A DNA stretch of 27,398 nt from Prorocentrum cordatum (GCA_963575745.1 CAUYUJ010000177.1:73533-100930); one strand, 5' to 3'. Shown: positions 8,672-17,845, numbered from the stretch's first letter. Numbers and translations: made by a program. Notes: generated by a model from the letters alone, not told the origin.

Positions 8672-8925
8672 CAGCGGCGGTGGCGGCGGTGGCGGTGGCG
8701 GCGGCGGCGGCGGCGACGACAACGCCGACGACGACGACGCCACCGCCGACGATCACGACGACGACCACGGCGACGACCACGACGACGCCCACGACGACGA
8801 CGACGCCGACGACCACGACGACGAGAACCACGACGTTGACGACGACGACGACGACGACGACGATAAGGACGATAAGGACGACGACGACGATGACTACGAC
8901 GACGACGACGACGTCGAGGCAAACA
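7380..8925. repeat. About 1.5 kb GAC/CGA trinucleotide tract with CGG interruptions
   Basis: Almost continuous GACGACGAC with GCC, CAC and GGCGGC variants, including sub-blocks of GGCGGTGGCGG near 7505-7545, 8310-8350 and 8675-8715. All six frames stay open for long stretches as poly-Asp, poly-Thr, poly-Arg, poly-Val or poly-Ser. The long open frames here are artefacts of the repeat. Confidence 0.95.
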
Positions 8926-9749
8926 GAACAGCGTCCTCCACACGCCGACGGGGTCGGCGGAGTTTCGTCCTTCGTTCGCTCGTGTCCCTGTCCCCCCCCC
9001 CTGGCCTACTCCTGGCCCTCGCCCCAGCCTCCTCGCTGCCACCGGGCCCCCCTCGTGGCCGGCCCTGCCCCTGGACCTCGCCGCAGCCCCGCTGCCCCTG
9101 CTGCCAGGGCCCTGTATTTTTTCGTCCTCGTTCGCTCGCTCGTCGTGGTTTTGCCCCCCCAAGTTCCCCAAGTTTTGCCCCCCAAGTTCGTGTTTTTTTT
9201 GCAATCCTTCGGGTTTTTTTTTGCAATCCTTCGTTTTTTTGCAATCCTTCGCCCCCGGCCTCCGCCCCAGTCCCGGCCCCCGCCCCAGCCCCGTCGCTCC
9301 CACTGGCCCGCCCCCTCGCCAACCCCGGCCCCAGGGCCCTCTATCTTCGCCGCCCGTTTGTTCCTGCGCTCGCGGCCTGCGCCCCCCCCCCCTCCCGCGG
9401 CCTGCCCCTTGCCATCCCCAGCCCCCCCGCCCCTCCTGGCGCCGGGGCCCTTCATTTTCGGTGTTCGTTCGTGGCCTGCCCCCATCCCCTGGCCCGCCCC
9501 TGGGCCTCCGCCCCAGCCCCCCCCACTCCCATCATAACCCACCGACCCTTGATTCCCGTTCGTCTGTCGTTCGTTCGTCGTTTCGTCTGTTCGTTCGTTC
9601 TTTCGTAGCCCCCCCCCTCCCGCCTCTGGGGGCCCCCTTCCTCTGGCCTAGGCCGTCCCGATACCCCCCCCCCCCGACTCTTCATTTTTTTTCGTTCGTC
9701 GTTCGTTCGTCGTTCGTTCGTGGTTCCCTCCCCACCCCCACCCTCGTAA
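8926..9749. repeat. C-rich region with TTCG repeats and a recurrent GGGCCCT..ATTTTCG motif
   Basis: Long C-runs and GCCCC words alternate with tracts of TTCGTTCG (9560-9605 and 9688-9722). A junction motif of the form GGGCCCTNNATTTTCG followed by TTCG-type repeats occurs near 9105, 9333, 9443 and 9680. At 9200-9252 the word TGCAATCCTTCG with a T-run occurs three times. No gene was recognised. Confidence 0.7.
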
Positions 9750-9905
9750 CATTTTCTTTGGGTGGAGGACACAGGGTGAAATCTGAGCCGTCTCGATGGA
9801 TTTTCGAGGCTTGAATCTGCCAGCGGTGAATCACAAGACGGATTGATTTTCGAGGGGCAAAAGCCCGTATGGATTTCACCCTGAGCCCTCCACCCGAAGA
9901 AAATG
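9750..9905 (+). mobile_element. MITE-like element with 34-bp terminal inverted repeats (156 bp)
   Basis: 9750-9783 and 9872-9905 are inverted copies matching at 31 of 34 positions; both arms share CATTTTCTT, GGGTGGAGG and AGGGTGAAATC. The 88-bp interior holds two GATTTTCGAGG words and has no coding capacity. Size and structure fit a miniature inverted-repeat transposable element. The flanks do not show a clean target duplication, although ACCCTCG occurs a few bases outside both ends. Only one copy is visible here. Confidence 0.75.
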
Positions 9906-9920
9906 CTTAGACCCTCGCCT

Positions 9921-10149
9921 CAGGGGAGGCTGCTGGGGGGGGAGGCCTCCGCGGAACCGTCCGAGGGGCCTCCCTGGGAGTACTTCGGGGAAGGCCCAAT
10001 TTTTTCTCGTTCGTCGTTCGTTCGTCGTTCGTTCGTGGTTCCCTCCCCAGACCCACCCTGGCCTCCCTGCCCGCAGGGGAGGCTGGCGGGGGGGAGGCCT
10101 CCAGGGAACCGTCCGAGGGGCCTCCCTGGGAATACTTCGGGGACGGCCC
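9921..10149. repeat. Direct repeat, 153-bp offset, with TTCG spacer
   Basis: 9921-9998 and 10074-10149 are near-identical, sharing GAACCGTCCGAGGGGCCTCC and TACTTCGGGGA. They are separated by a TTCGTTCGTCG tract and a CCCTCCCC segment. Confidence 0.9.
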
Positions 10150-10197
10150 CTGGAGGCGCGACGTCCCTCCCACCCACCCCAATGCCCCCAGACCCTG

Positions 10198-10338
10198 TCT
10201 TTTCGCCGTCGTTCGTCGTTCGTTCGCTCGCTCGCTCGCTCGCTCGTTCGTCGTTCGTTCGTCTTTCGTTCGTCGTTGCTGCGTCCGCTCGTTCGTCGCT
10301 GCTTCGTGCGTTCGTCGTTCGTTCGCTCGTCGTTCGGC
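10198..10338. repeat. TTCG/CTCG tetranucleotide microsatellite
   Basis: Runs of TCGTTCGT and CGCTCGCTCG with TTCGTCG interruptions. A shorter related tract lies at 10880-10897. Confidence 0.95.
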
Positions 10339-10667
10339 CCTCGGGGAGCTGCCCGGCGGGCGCCCTCCGGGGGGCCCCCGAGGAGGCCTCGGCTCGGGGC
10401 CCTCGGCCGGGAGCGCCGCGCCGCGGCCGCGGGGGAGCCCGGCGGAGCCCGGGCACGGTGCCCCGTAGCCTCTGCCGCCTGCGCCCTCCGGCGCCTCGGC
10501 CGCCCGCTTCTCGCGTCTCTCCCCTCCCCGGCCTCCCCGGCCTCCGCCCTCCTCCCGCCTGCCTCCGCCTCCCTCCTCCCCAGCCTCCCGTCCCAGCCTC
10601 CTCCCTCCTCCCTCCTCCCTCCTGCGCCAGCGCCTCGCCCTCGAGCTCCCGCCTTCTTGGGGTGTTC
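10339..10667. other. GC-rich segment with CCTCC-rich low complexity
   Basis: GC-rich sequence followed by CCTCCCTCCTCC-type low complexity at about 10555-10625. Frames here are Pro/Arg/Ala-rich and not credible as genes. Confidence 0.4.
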
Positions 10668-10715
10668 GGGGGAAGCCTCCGGAGCAACTCCGGGGGAAGC
10701 CTCCGGAGCAACTCC
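10668..10715. repeat. 24-bp tandem duplication
   Basis: The unit GGGGGAAGCCTCC plus GGAGCAACTCC occurs twice head to tail at 10668 and 10692. The downstream sequence repeats GGGGAC and TCTGGA words up to about 10800. Confidence 0.9.
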
Positions 10716-10916
10716 AGGGGGAGGGGGCCGTCCAGGGCTTCTCTGGAGGGCCCCTGGCGGGGACCTCATCTGGAATACCTCGGGGATGACCTCTGGGGGA
10801 GCCGCTGGTGGAGCCGCTCGGAGATCTTTCTTACCTAGCACAGCTGTGTTGTAGAGCTCGGGGCCCTTCATTCTCGCCGCCATTCGTTCGTTCGCTCATC
10901 GCCCCCCCAGGCCACC

Positions 10917-11503
10917 CTACCCTTGTCTCCTCATGATGGTCATGTTGACCCCAAGAGGGCACCAGGCTAGCACCGAGAACCCCCCCCTCTCATGCCGCTT
11001 TTCCTGGCCCTCGTCCTCCTCGTGCAAGAGCTGGGGCGTGCTTGCCACTTGTTTGGAAAGCGGACCGCCAGATATTGCGCATGATGCTGCGCACTCCAGC
11101 ACCGAGATCAGCAACACATCGAACCAGAGCCACAACATCCCATCAATGGCGAGCTCGAGCCATGGGTATATTACATCCGACCGTTCACTAAGAACGCATA
11201 ATACATGCTCTTCGACGGTCCACCACCACTGTAAATGGACGAGTGGGTTTCGATCCAACGCTAGCGAAAAATAATCGAAACAAAGCAGTTCGGATTTACG
11301 ATGGAACGCAGAACAAGACCAATTGTGTGGTGCGCGGTGCGCGATGGAAACCAAGTCACCCGACACAGTCTTTGTCTCTGAGGATATCCGACGGTATGTG
11401 TGGCCTGATCGGACCTCCATAGTCTGCGTTGGCATGCGGGGGATCAGTGAATCAACTCGTGGAGACTGGACTTGGACTGCGCCTGGTCTTGTTGTGTATT
11501 TTT
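10917..11503 (-). other. Lower-repeat island with a 204-codon minus-strand open frame of doubtful coding status
   Basis: This stretch is more balanced in base composition than its surroundings and lacks simple repeats. The minus strand is open from 11531 to 10917. A hydrophobic segment (YPWLELAIDGMLWLWFDVLL) is followed by ISVLECAASC. The frame's first residues fall inside the A/T-rich dispersed repeat at 11504-11665, so that start cannot be original. Two shorter plus-strand frames overlap. No family was recognised. It could be a membrane-protein exon or a chance frame in unique DNA. Confidence 0.25.
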
Positions 11504-11665
11504 CAGGAGTGGAAAAAACCCACAGACACAATTAATCGTCCATTCCCCAGAAAATATGGGAAAATATGGGAAGTGGTGGGGAAGACGAAAATCCAGAAAA
11601 TATAGGAAAATATGGGGAATCTTTTTGTGTGTGTGTGTGTGTGTTTATTAGTGTGTCCTGGGGCC
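11504..11665 (+). repeat. A/T-rich dispersed repeat, copy B
   Basis: 162 bp matching 1834-1988 from CAGGAG to CTGGGGCC. Copy B has extra internal duplication of GGAAAATATGGG and a GTGTGTGT run where copy A has TTTTTATTTGTGTG. Confidence 0.8.
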
Positions 11666-11934
11666 CCTTTGATTTTTGTTGTCTTACCTTTGTTCCTTCT
11701 CAGCTTCTCACACGGCTGGCGCTTCATGTGCCCGCAGCGACGCCTCTGCCGGCGACCGCTGCAAGCAAGCCCGGCGTCCGACGTCCTGGGCCTGTGCGTG
11801 TGGTGCTTGGGCCTACGTTGTGGCGTGAAGCTCGGGCAGGGAATTCGGGACCAAGACTTAGGTCGGGCCTGTCCCTCTGCAGGGGGAATATTCAGGAATA
11901 GCCGAAAAGTAGTACAGGGACGATTTTTGAATCT

Positions 11935-11972
11935 CTCTCTCTCTCTCTCTCTTTCTATATATATATATATAT
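11935..11972. repeat. CT then TA dinucleotide microsatellite
   Basis: A CTCTCTCT run passes directly into TATATATA. Confidence 0.95.
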
Positions 11973-12654
11973 TTGTGGGGTGCATTTTCTTTCCATCTTT
12001 CGTCCAGAATCCGCCTGTATGGGGGACATGTCCGAGCTAAACCAAGACGCAAGATCGCAGACTGAAGTGGTGGTGGCGTCTGCGGGTTGTGAGGGGTCCA
12101 GGCCTGCAGCGTCTGGGCCCGTTGCGTCTGTGCCTGTGCTTTCTTGGCCTCTGGTTGTGATGCGGTCGGGAGCTCGGGCTGCGCGGACTGCCCGCATGGT
12201 GCGGGGTCTGGGCCTTGCTTTTCCAGGCTCGCCGTGCCTTGGTCCGTGGTGCCTGGGCTCGTTGTGTCTGGGTCAGTGGTGTCGTTTCTCCCTGCCGCAT
12301 CTTCGCCTCCTCGCCCCCCTTCATTCTTGACAGCACGGGCAACGACCACAGGGCCCAGTCGGGCGACTGGCGCAGGGGCGCTGCGAGCTGGAACCGTGTG
12401 GGCGAACAGGGTCGGGACACGACGGCCGCGGACGCACGACGAAGGAGACGCACGGGGGGAGGGGGGGGCCGCGAGGCGGAAGCGCGGTGCGAGGCAGGCT
12501 CGTCCGGCCCGAGCCGCCTTTAGTTTCCCGTCCGCTGGCCTGTTTTCCGCCCCCCCCCTCCCGACGTTCGGTTCGCCTCCCGCCCCGCTTGTTCTTGCGT
12601 GTTTTGGCTCGCGTGCCGCGTCTTGCGTCCAGGGGGGGGGGCTGGGGAGCGTTG
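11973..12654. other. Unassigned segment upstream of the retroelement
   Basis: From about 12060 to 12290 the plus strand is rich in words like GCGTCTG, GCCTGGGC and GTGTCTGGG, a mild low-complexity pattern. 12350-12650 is GC-rich with G- and C-runs. This could include the 5' part of the LINE, but no ORF1-like motif was recognised. Confidence 0.3.
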
Positions 12655-12741
12655 CCGTGTCCTCCTGGCCCTCCTCCTCCTCCTGCTCCTCCTCCTCCTC
12701 CTCCTCTTCCTTTTCCTCCTCCTCCTCATCCTCTTCCTAGC
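12655..12741. repeat. CTC/TCC microsatellite
   Basis: CCTCCTCCT runs with CTGCTC and TTCC interruptions, just upstream of the first endonuclease remnant. Confidence 0.95.
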
Positions 12742-12831
12742 TCCTAGCCCCTTCTGTTCAGGTTTGCAGAATGCGGGGCGCAGGGGGGCCACATCTGTAA
12801 CGTACGGCCCCGCTCCACATCCATTCATGTT

Positions 12832-13730
12832 CAGAGGTCTCTGGCCAACGATGATAATTTCGGCTCTCGTATACAATCCGCTACATGCGACAGGTGACAG
12901 GCTAGTGGAGATTTCGCTCGACCTCGCCAACATCATTGTGGTTGGATTGCCCGGTACTCTCAGAAAGGCTGTTTCCGATTTGGATTCCCAGGTGTTCATG
13001 GCCCAGAATCGTGTGTGCGTTGGTGCAGGGTGGCGGCGAGGGAGCCGTACCAATCGTTCAGCTGGAATCGCCGCCCTCCTCCCGCCAGGGCGGAAGCAAC
13101 CTGATATTCGCCAGATTGCCGTGCCACCTCCTGAACTTCAGGGCCAGCGGGCCTCCTATCGAGTGCGGCAAAGGGGGATGGAACCTGTGCATCATGGTGC
13201 TGTATATCCCTCATCGTCTTTCGTCAGCAGAGGGTATGAGAGCGTACCCTGCGTGCTGTCCTCAGTTAGAATCGTTGGCGCAGGGGCGATTCAAAAGAGA
13301 CTTCCAGGCCGTTGTCACCCCATTGTGTTGGCTGGCGTTAACGACGGGATGGGTTTAGTCAAGAGAGAGGGGGGGCGTGGTTGGAGGTGGAGACCGAGGC
13401 GGTGGAAAGGATGCGGACCAAGGAGCGACATCTTGGAGGAGCAGGTCAGAGGTTTCGTGAGCTGCTTGAATCAGCCGATCTGTTTTCGCCTACCACGTTC
13501 AGAGAGTACCCCCCTCCCCGCCGATTGTTCATGGAGGGAATGGCAGCAGTTCGATGCAGCAGTTCGATGTTGGATCACGTGGCCATCCCTCGTCGCTGGT
13601 GCGATGCTGTGCAGTATGCCAGTCCTCTTCATGCTATAGAACGTAACTTGCAGGTAATACCCAGTCGCGAACCTCTAGACCGCATTCCCGTGCTTGTTAC
13701 GGTCCAGGTTCAGCGATGGGGACGGGGGCA
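12832..13730 (+). pseudogene. LINE endonuclease domain remnant
   Basis: The opening is readable in one frame (ISLDLANIIVVGLPGT around 12905-12960), corresponding to the conserved strand that carries the catalytic glutamate region in this fold; the expected Q-E pair is degraded. The next part continues in a second frame (SNLIFARLPCHLLNFRA and LCIMVLYIP, about 13095-13215). GVNDGMG at 13334-13354 matches the position of the N-D/H-x-G motif. LDHVAIP at 13570-13590, in a third frame, matches the terminal S-x-x-D-H motif and is followed by a tail ending IPVLVTVQVQ. At least three frameshifts inactivate it. Confidence 0.8.
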
Positions 13731-13759
13731 GCAGCAACAGCAGGTGCAGGCCTCCGACG

Positions 13760-14330
13760 GCCTTGAGAGGGAAAGCGCTAAGTGGGATAGGGATATGCTT
13801 ATGCAGGGGGTCCGTGGAGGGCCCGTTCGGGAAGTTTTTCCTTTGGGAAGTTGAAGCTGCGCTTGAAAAGAATTCGGATGCTATGTTACAGCGGCCGCGT
13901 GCTGTTCGTAGGCCAGATGTGCTCGCGGAGAAATTAGGATGTGTACTCCGCATCCCGGGCGCCAGGCGTGTCTCGCGGGGCTCGCGGAAGACGGGCATCG
14001 AAGCTACCTTGCGCCAAAAGCGACTCGAGTTGCCCACCCTGCGTCGCCAGCTTCGCGGGCAGTTCCAAACTCTCAGCGATGATGAATACCAGGCACGTTG
14101 TGAGAAACTTCGGGATGTCACCCGTCGAAGCAAGGCTCTGCATCGCCGTCGTCGTCATGATCGCAATGAAAAAACCGTCGCTGAGATCTGGGGCGCCTGG
14201 CGGGCCCGAGATTTTGCACTCGTGCGCCGACTTTCGCTGCGCCTCGCAGGAGGACGTTATGGTCGTTCCGAGAGAGATCCACGGAAGCTCGACGGCGCCT
14301 CTCCAACATCAGATCAGTGGATGGAGGTAT
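13760..14330 (+). pseudogene. LINE basic linker between endonuclease and reverse transcriptase
   Basis: The frame of 13694-14518 carries VEAALEKNSDAMLQRP, then a charged helical region (LRRQLRGQFQTLSDDEYQAR, TRRSKALHRRRRHDRN) and WGAWRARDFALVRRLSLRL. A charged helical spacer before the RT is typical of long LINE polyproteins. A frameshift lies near 13830, where KWDRDMLMQGVRGGPVR stands in the preceding frame. Another near 14260-14300 moves the signal to the frame that carries the RT start. Confidence 0.65.
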
Positions 14331-14479
14331 GGGGGCAAGAGGGAGGGATGGGAGGGATGCAGGCAACTCGTGCTATGTGGTCAGACTTCTGTGAGCATCA
14401 GGATGCGCTGGCCAACTCTCCAGGGCCAGTGGGTGACGCTCGAGCGTGCTTGCTTCCGTGCTGCGCTTTACTTGGAGTT

Positions 14480-15480
14480 GATGCGGAAATATTTCTCGAG
14501 GGGCCCCGAACGTCGTGAGGCCTCCTCATGGGCGCTTCCTCTGGAGCTGTGGCATATATTTATAGGCCCTGCCAATGCTCGCGCTGCCTCTACTGCGCGG
14601 GCCGGTCTTGGGGCCGACAATGGCAAGACAGATGGCTACTGTTCTAAGCTATTGCCCCACAGGGTCTTCGCTGGCGTGCGATCCTGGGGCGCGGTGCCTA
14701 AGCTGTGGAAAACTTGTCAAGGGCTTGCTTTGGTTAAGGCTGCCATTGCTGGACCACGGGGGAAACGAGTTGTACGTGGGTTAGATCCGCTCGGTGCAAC
14801 GCGGGAATCCTCGAGGCTGGGCCCAAGCTTGTGAATTCTGTATGTGACAGCGGCTTTCTCCGACATCGTCGCCTGGGAGGTGCAGTTGCAGCTTGCGTGA
14901 TCGCGGGCTGGGGGCTCGCGCAGACAGGTATCCATTGGTGCGATTCCCTGACAGATTTGTCGAATGCGATTGCCCCCCCCCCAAGTGGGAGTCCCCGGAT
15001 GAAGCGTGCAGGGTGATGACCCAACAGCAGGATCGGAAGCTATGTCGACAGAGGCATCGCACTTCTGGCTGCATGCCCCCGTCGTCCGTCGGCCCAGTTA
15101 CGATCGAGTCTGGATGTGGAGCATTGCAGGGCGACCCGTCCGCGGTGGCCAGCTTCGTCCGAGTGTCCATAGGCCCAGGCGACCGATGGCTTCAGCGATG
15201 CTAGGGGGAAGACCGAGGCGAGCAGCTGCTTTGGTCGACGTTGCCCGCCGAGCTCGGCATCGGCACCCAACCTGCCTTGGCTTGCAGAAGTTCGCTGATG
15301 ATCTTCTCAAATTGCCGGTCATTGGACCCCCTTGCAGTGCTCAGTCTGTCGGTCGGCCCCTTGATCTCGATGGCCGTATTTTGGGCGAGGAGCTTAGCGC
15401 GATCGGCCGTAAGTGAAACCAAAAGAAGCAGGGGGCGACCCTTTCGGTGCCCCCCCTAGCTGTCGGCGAGGTGCTGTTGC
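14480..15480 (+). pseudogene. LINE reverse transcriptase domain remnant
   Basis: The N-terminal part reads LPLELWHIF, RSWGAVPKLWKT and GLDPLGA (LDPLG at 14781-14795), matching the fingers region of LINE reverse transcriptases. A stop-rich gap follows at 14835-15090. GALQGDP at 15118-15138, with ASFVRVSIGP after it, matches the conserved block before the active site. KFADDLLKLPVIG contains the catalytic FADD box at 15291-15302, the equivalent of YADD. ILGEELSAIGRK and a KKQ-containing segment follow in line with the thumb region. The pieces lie in different frames with stops between, so the enzyme cannot be made. Confidence 0.8.
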
Positions 15481-15689
15481 GATTCGGAGAGACCGCGAAA
15501 CGCGTTTGAATGATGCCTTTCGCCACCCGGGGCCGTATGCGATGCCTGCGCGGGCTTTCAGCGCGAACTTACTAGACGCATTGCAGCTATGAGATCGCCC
15601 TTTCATCGATTGGGTAATTTTTTGGTTTCAGAACGGCGCCCCAATTAGGTGGGGGAGGTGCGTTTTCCTATCTGACATTTTTAACTCGG

Positions 15690-16490
15690 CGCTCTCAGTG
15701 GCGGAGGAAGTCGCGGCGCTGCAGTGCGCAGTAGCCGCACTTGCCAGACAAAACAATGAGAGGGGGGCTAGCTGGGAGGGTGAAATGGAAAGGTGGAGGT
15801 CTTTGTCGTCTCTGGATGTGCTCGCTTGGTGGCGTATCGCCCCTATAGATGTTGAGTTTTGGGCCCGGCGATTTCGCGGGTTCCAGGCGCGTGTTCGTCG
15901 CCCCGCTGCGCGCGCAGTGCCTGGCAGCACTATTGGGCGCTATGCCTGTTAGGATGGGGGTCTTCAATGAGGGGGGCGCAGTGCGCGCTCGGGCCAATCC
16001 GTGGTCGGTTCGTCTCCAGGATGACCTCCGCTCTGAGGCTTCTGAATGTTGGGGTCGTGCCGCTAGGTCACTTATTCGCTTCTTCGAGTTCGATGTCGCT
16101 GAGGACTTCGTTTCGGTTGACGCGGGCATTCTCCGCAGTGCCTCGCAGACCTCCGAGATCCCCCCAGGCGTCCCAGTGGACTTCGAGGCCCTTGAGGCCG
16201 AGGCGTTGTGCGCTGAGAATCTACGTGTGTGTCCGTGGCCGCCATGTTCGCCCCGACTCACATCTCGTTCTGGACTGAGCAATCATATTCGGCGAACCCA
16301 TCGCGCGGTGAAGCTGTCGCAAGCAGCCGCAAAGTGCAGCCGGTGCATCGTGTGTCGCGACGCATTCTGGGACAAGAAGACGGCGCAGAAACATCTCCAT
16401 GGGCCGATTCTGCATGGTAGATGCTTACGAGGCAAAGCAACTGCGCTGCGTGCTCTGGCGCCCCCTGATGTTCTGTCGCGCCGTGTCCGT
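15690..16490 (+). pseudogene. LINE C-terminal region with two zinc fingers
   Basis: A first piece (15698-15952) reads WRSLSSLDVLAWWRIAPIDV. After a frame change, the frame of 15849-17000 carries NPWSVRLQDDLRSEASECWG and then two zinc-binding motifs. Finger 1 is C-x4-C-x12-H-x4-H with Cys at 16230 and 16245 and His at 16284 and 16299. Finger 2 starts C-x2-C at 16344 and 16353 with His at 16392, and His 16413 or Cys 16422 as the last ligand. Such fingers after the RT are common in LINE polyproteins and bind nucleic acid. The zinc ligands are preserved although the rest of the element is wrecked. Confidence 0.75.
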
Positions 16491-16789
16491 GGCTCGCGTT
16501 TCTTCACTTTGGACGAGTACTTCGCCTGCGCGTGCGCGCGCCTCTCAGAGCTCCCTGAGGTTCGGCGTGGACATAGCCGTGGACTTCGAGCTGCCCCCAG
16601 ACGCTCCTGCGCGGCTCTTCCCACTACGCAAGCGCCAGCACGCAGAGGGCGAAGACAGCTCTCCTGCCCGGGCAGCCCGCGTCGGCGCTGCTGGGGCGAA
16701 CGGCGGGGGGCGGGGAGGAAAGGGGGCGGAGGTCGTCAAGGCGAGGGCCGCGCGCGCGGCTCGACGACGAAGCGGGCGGTCCGCCAGGC

Positions 16790-17285
16790 GCTAGCCAACG
16801 CGAGGGCCATCGCCGAGATAGAGTCAAACATCAACGACGCGTTCCTGATCGCAGAACAGTCTTGGCTGGCTCAGGCGGGGATCAGAGACGACAAGTGCTG
16901 CGCCGAGTGCGTGAAGCAGCTGAAGGAAAGCACGCCAACGACGCAGCGACGGACCTCGGGTCCCTCGGGCCGTCCTGGCTCACGGTGTTCTGAATGGTGA
17001 TGGCGGAGATCAAGATGCAGTCCCAGAACGGCCGGTGCAAGGATGCCTGTCAAAGACAAGCAGCCGGCCGAGATTGCGTCGATGATTCGGCGCATCTCGT
17101 TCCAGGTGCCCCAGGGGGGGAGGCGAGCGCGTGGAGGGAATTGTGAAGTTCAAGCTGGACATGGCGTTGGGCACGAACGCGGGGGCGGGCCTCCAGGAGC
17201 TGATGTATCGCGCGCTCGCCGAGCTCAGCGCGCAGCGTCTCGTGGGCTCGGCGCCCCGCCCAGCAGTGGTTCTAGAAGCTTTGAG
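16790..17285 (+). pseudogene. Protein-like remnant of unknown family
   Basis: Downstream of the zinc fingers and an Arg/Ala/Gly-rich stretch, protein-like text reappears in several frames. ANARAIAEIESNINDAFLIA is read at about 16800-16860. PVKDKQPAEIASMIRRISFQ begins at about 17046 in the frame starting at 17043. VEGIVKFKLDMALGTNAGAG and ELMYRALAELSAQRLVG are at about 17131-17250 in another frame. The last frame change coincides with a G-run at 17115-17122, a usual site of slippage. It may be the end of the LINE polyprotein or a host-gene fragment; I do not recognise it. The 83-bp repeat array begins only about 55 bp after it. Confidence 0.4.
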
Positions 17286-17339
17286 GCCTCGAGACATTGT
17301 GATTGTTGACTGGCATGGGGCGGTTATGGATTCAATGTG

Positions 17340-17520
17340 GAAGAGCTTCACGGATTGAGGGTGATTCCCTTTCAAAGCGTGGCTCTCGCCTTAGCGCGGT
17401 GCGCGTTCGTTTTAGAAACCTTGCAAGAGCTTCACGGATTGAGGGCGGGTCTTTTCAAATGTGGCTCTCGCCCCAGCGCCGCGCCTTTTCCCATTGAGCA
17501 TTTACAAGAGTTTCACGGAC
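17340..17520 (+). repeat. 83-bp-unit array 1 (about two units)
   Basis: Units begin with CTTCACGGATTGAGGG at about 17346 and 17430 and end in a partial unit (TTTCACGGAC). Each unit contains GTGGCTCTCGCC(T/C)(T/C)AGCGC followed by a T-rich word and TTGCAAGAG or a variant. Confidence 0.85.
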
Positions 17521-17845
17521 TTCCGTGAGCAACGTACCAGAAACGGTGTTTTGAAAGGATTCAGTATTATGCGGGTGCAGCAGTTCTGTTTATCCGCGGT
17601 GTTGGAGCCCCACCAATGGAGTTCTGGCACGATGCAGGGTCGTCAGGACGCAGCAGTCAGGTGGATCCGTGTCGTTGAACTCCCGAAAACAATGTTTTGG
17701 CATGCTTTAGGATTTTCACACGGTTGTCTTCCATCGACACAGCTCCCTCAATGGAAATGAACCGTTGTATGGGGGCCTGTGAAAAAAAGGAGCTTGGAGG
17801 GAGGGTTAATTCCAACATCGTTGATGACTCTTGGGTTTACACTGG
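17521..17845 (+). repeat. Module M of the composite repeat, copy 1
   Basis: About 325 bp, starting with GCAACGTACCAGAAACG, containing TTTTGGCATGCTTTAGG, CGGTTGTCTTCCA and GAGCTTGGAGGGAGGGTTAA, and ending TCCAACATCGTTGATGACTC then TTTACACTGG. It aligns throughout with 18600-18920 and with the reverse complement of 26393-26698. No coding frame is conserved between copies. Confidence 0.85.

Larger units (their letters stand above)
12830..16490 (+). mobile_element. Dead LINE-type (non-LTR) retrotransposon, dinoflagellate-like
   Basis: Fragments of one long retrotransposon polyprotein occur in the right order on the plus strand: an endonuclease/exonuclease/phosphatase-fold domain (12832-13730), a basic linker (13760-14330), a reverse transcriptase (14480-15480) and a tail with two zinc fingers (to about 16425). 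The frame changes at least six times and stop codons interrupt it, most densely at 14835-15090. In life such a protein nicks genomic DNA and copies its own RNA into the gap. This copy cannot do so. Terminal repeats, a poly(A) tail and target duplication were not found, so the true ends are unknown. The assignment to a dinoflagellate family rests on remembered motif resemblance and should be tested by search. Confidence 0.85.

Noticed and set aside
7074-8831. 585-codon minus-strand open frame and its overlapping frames on both strands
   Set aside because: They are translations of the GAC trinucleotide tract (runs of Arg, Val, Ala, Ser, Asp or Thr) and stay open in several frames at once; no domain is present.
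11858-12349. 163-codon minus-strand frame rich in Thr/Gln/Pro
   Set aside because: Its 3' half runs through the TA and CT microsatellites (IYIYRKREREREI) and its 5' half mirrors a mild plus-strand low-complexity pattern; no domain was seen.
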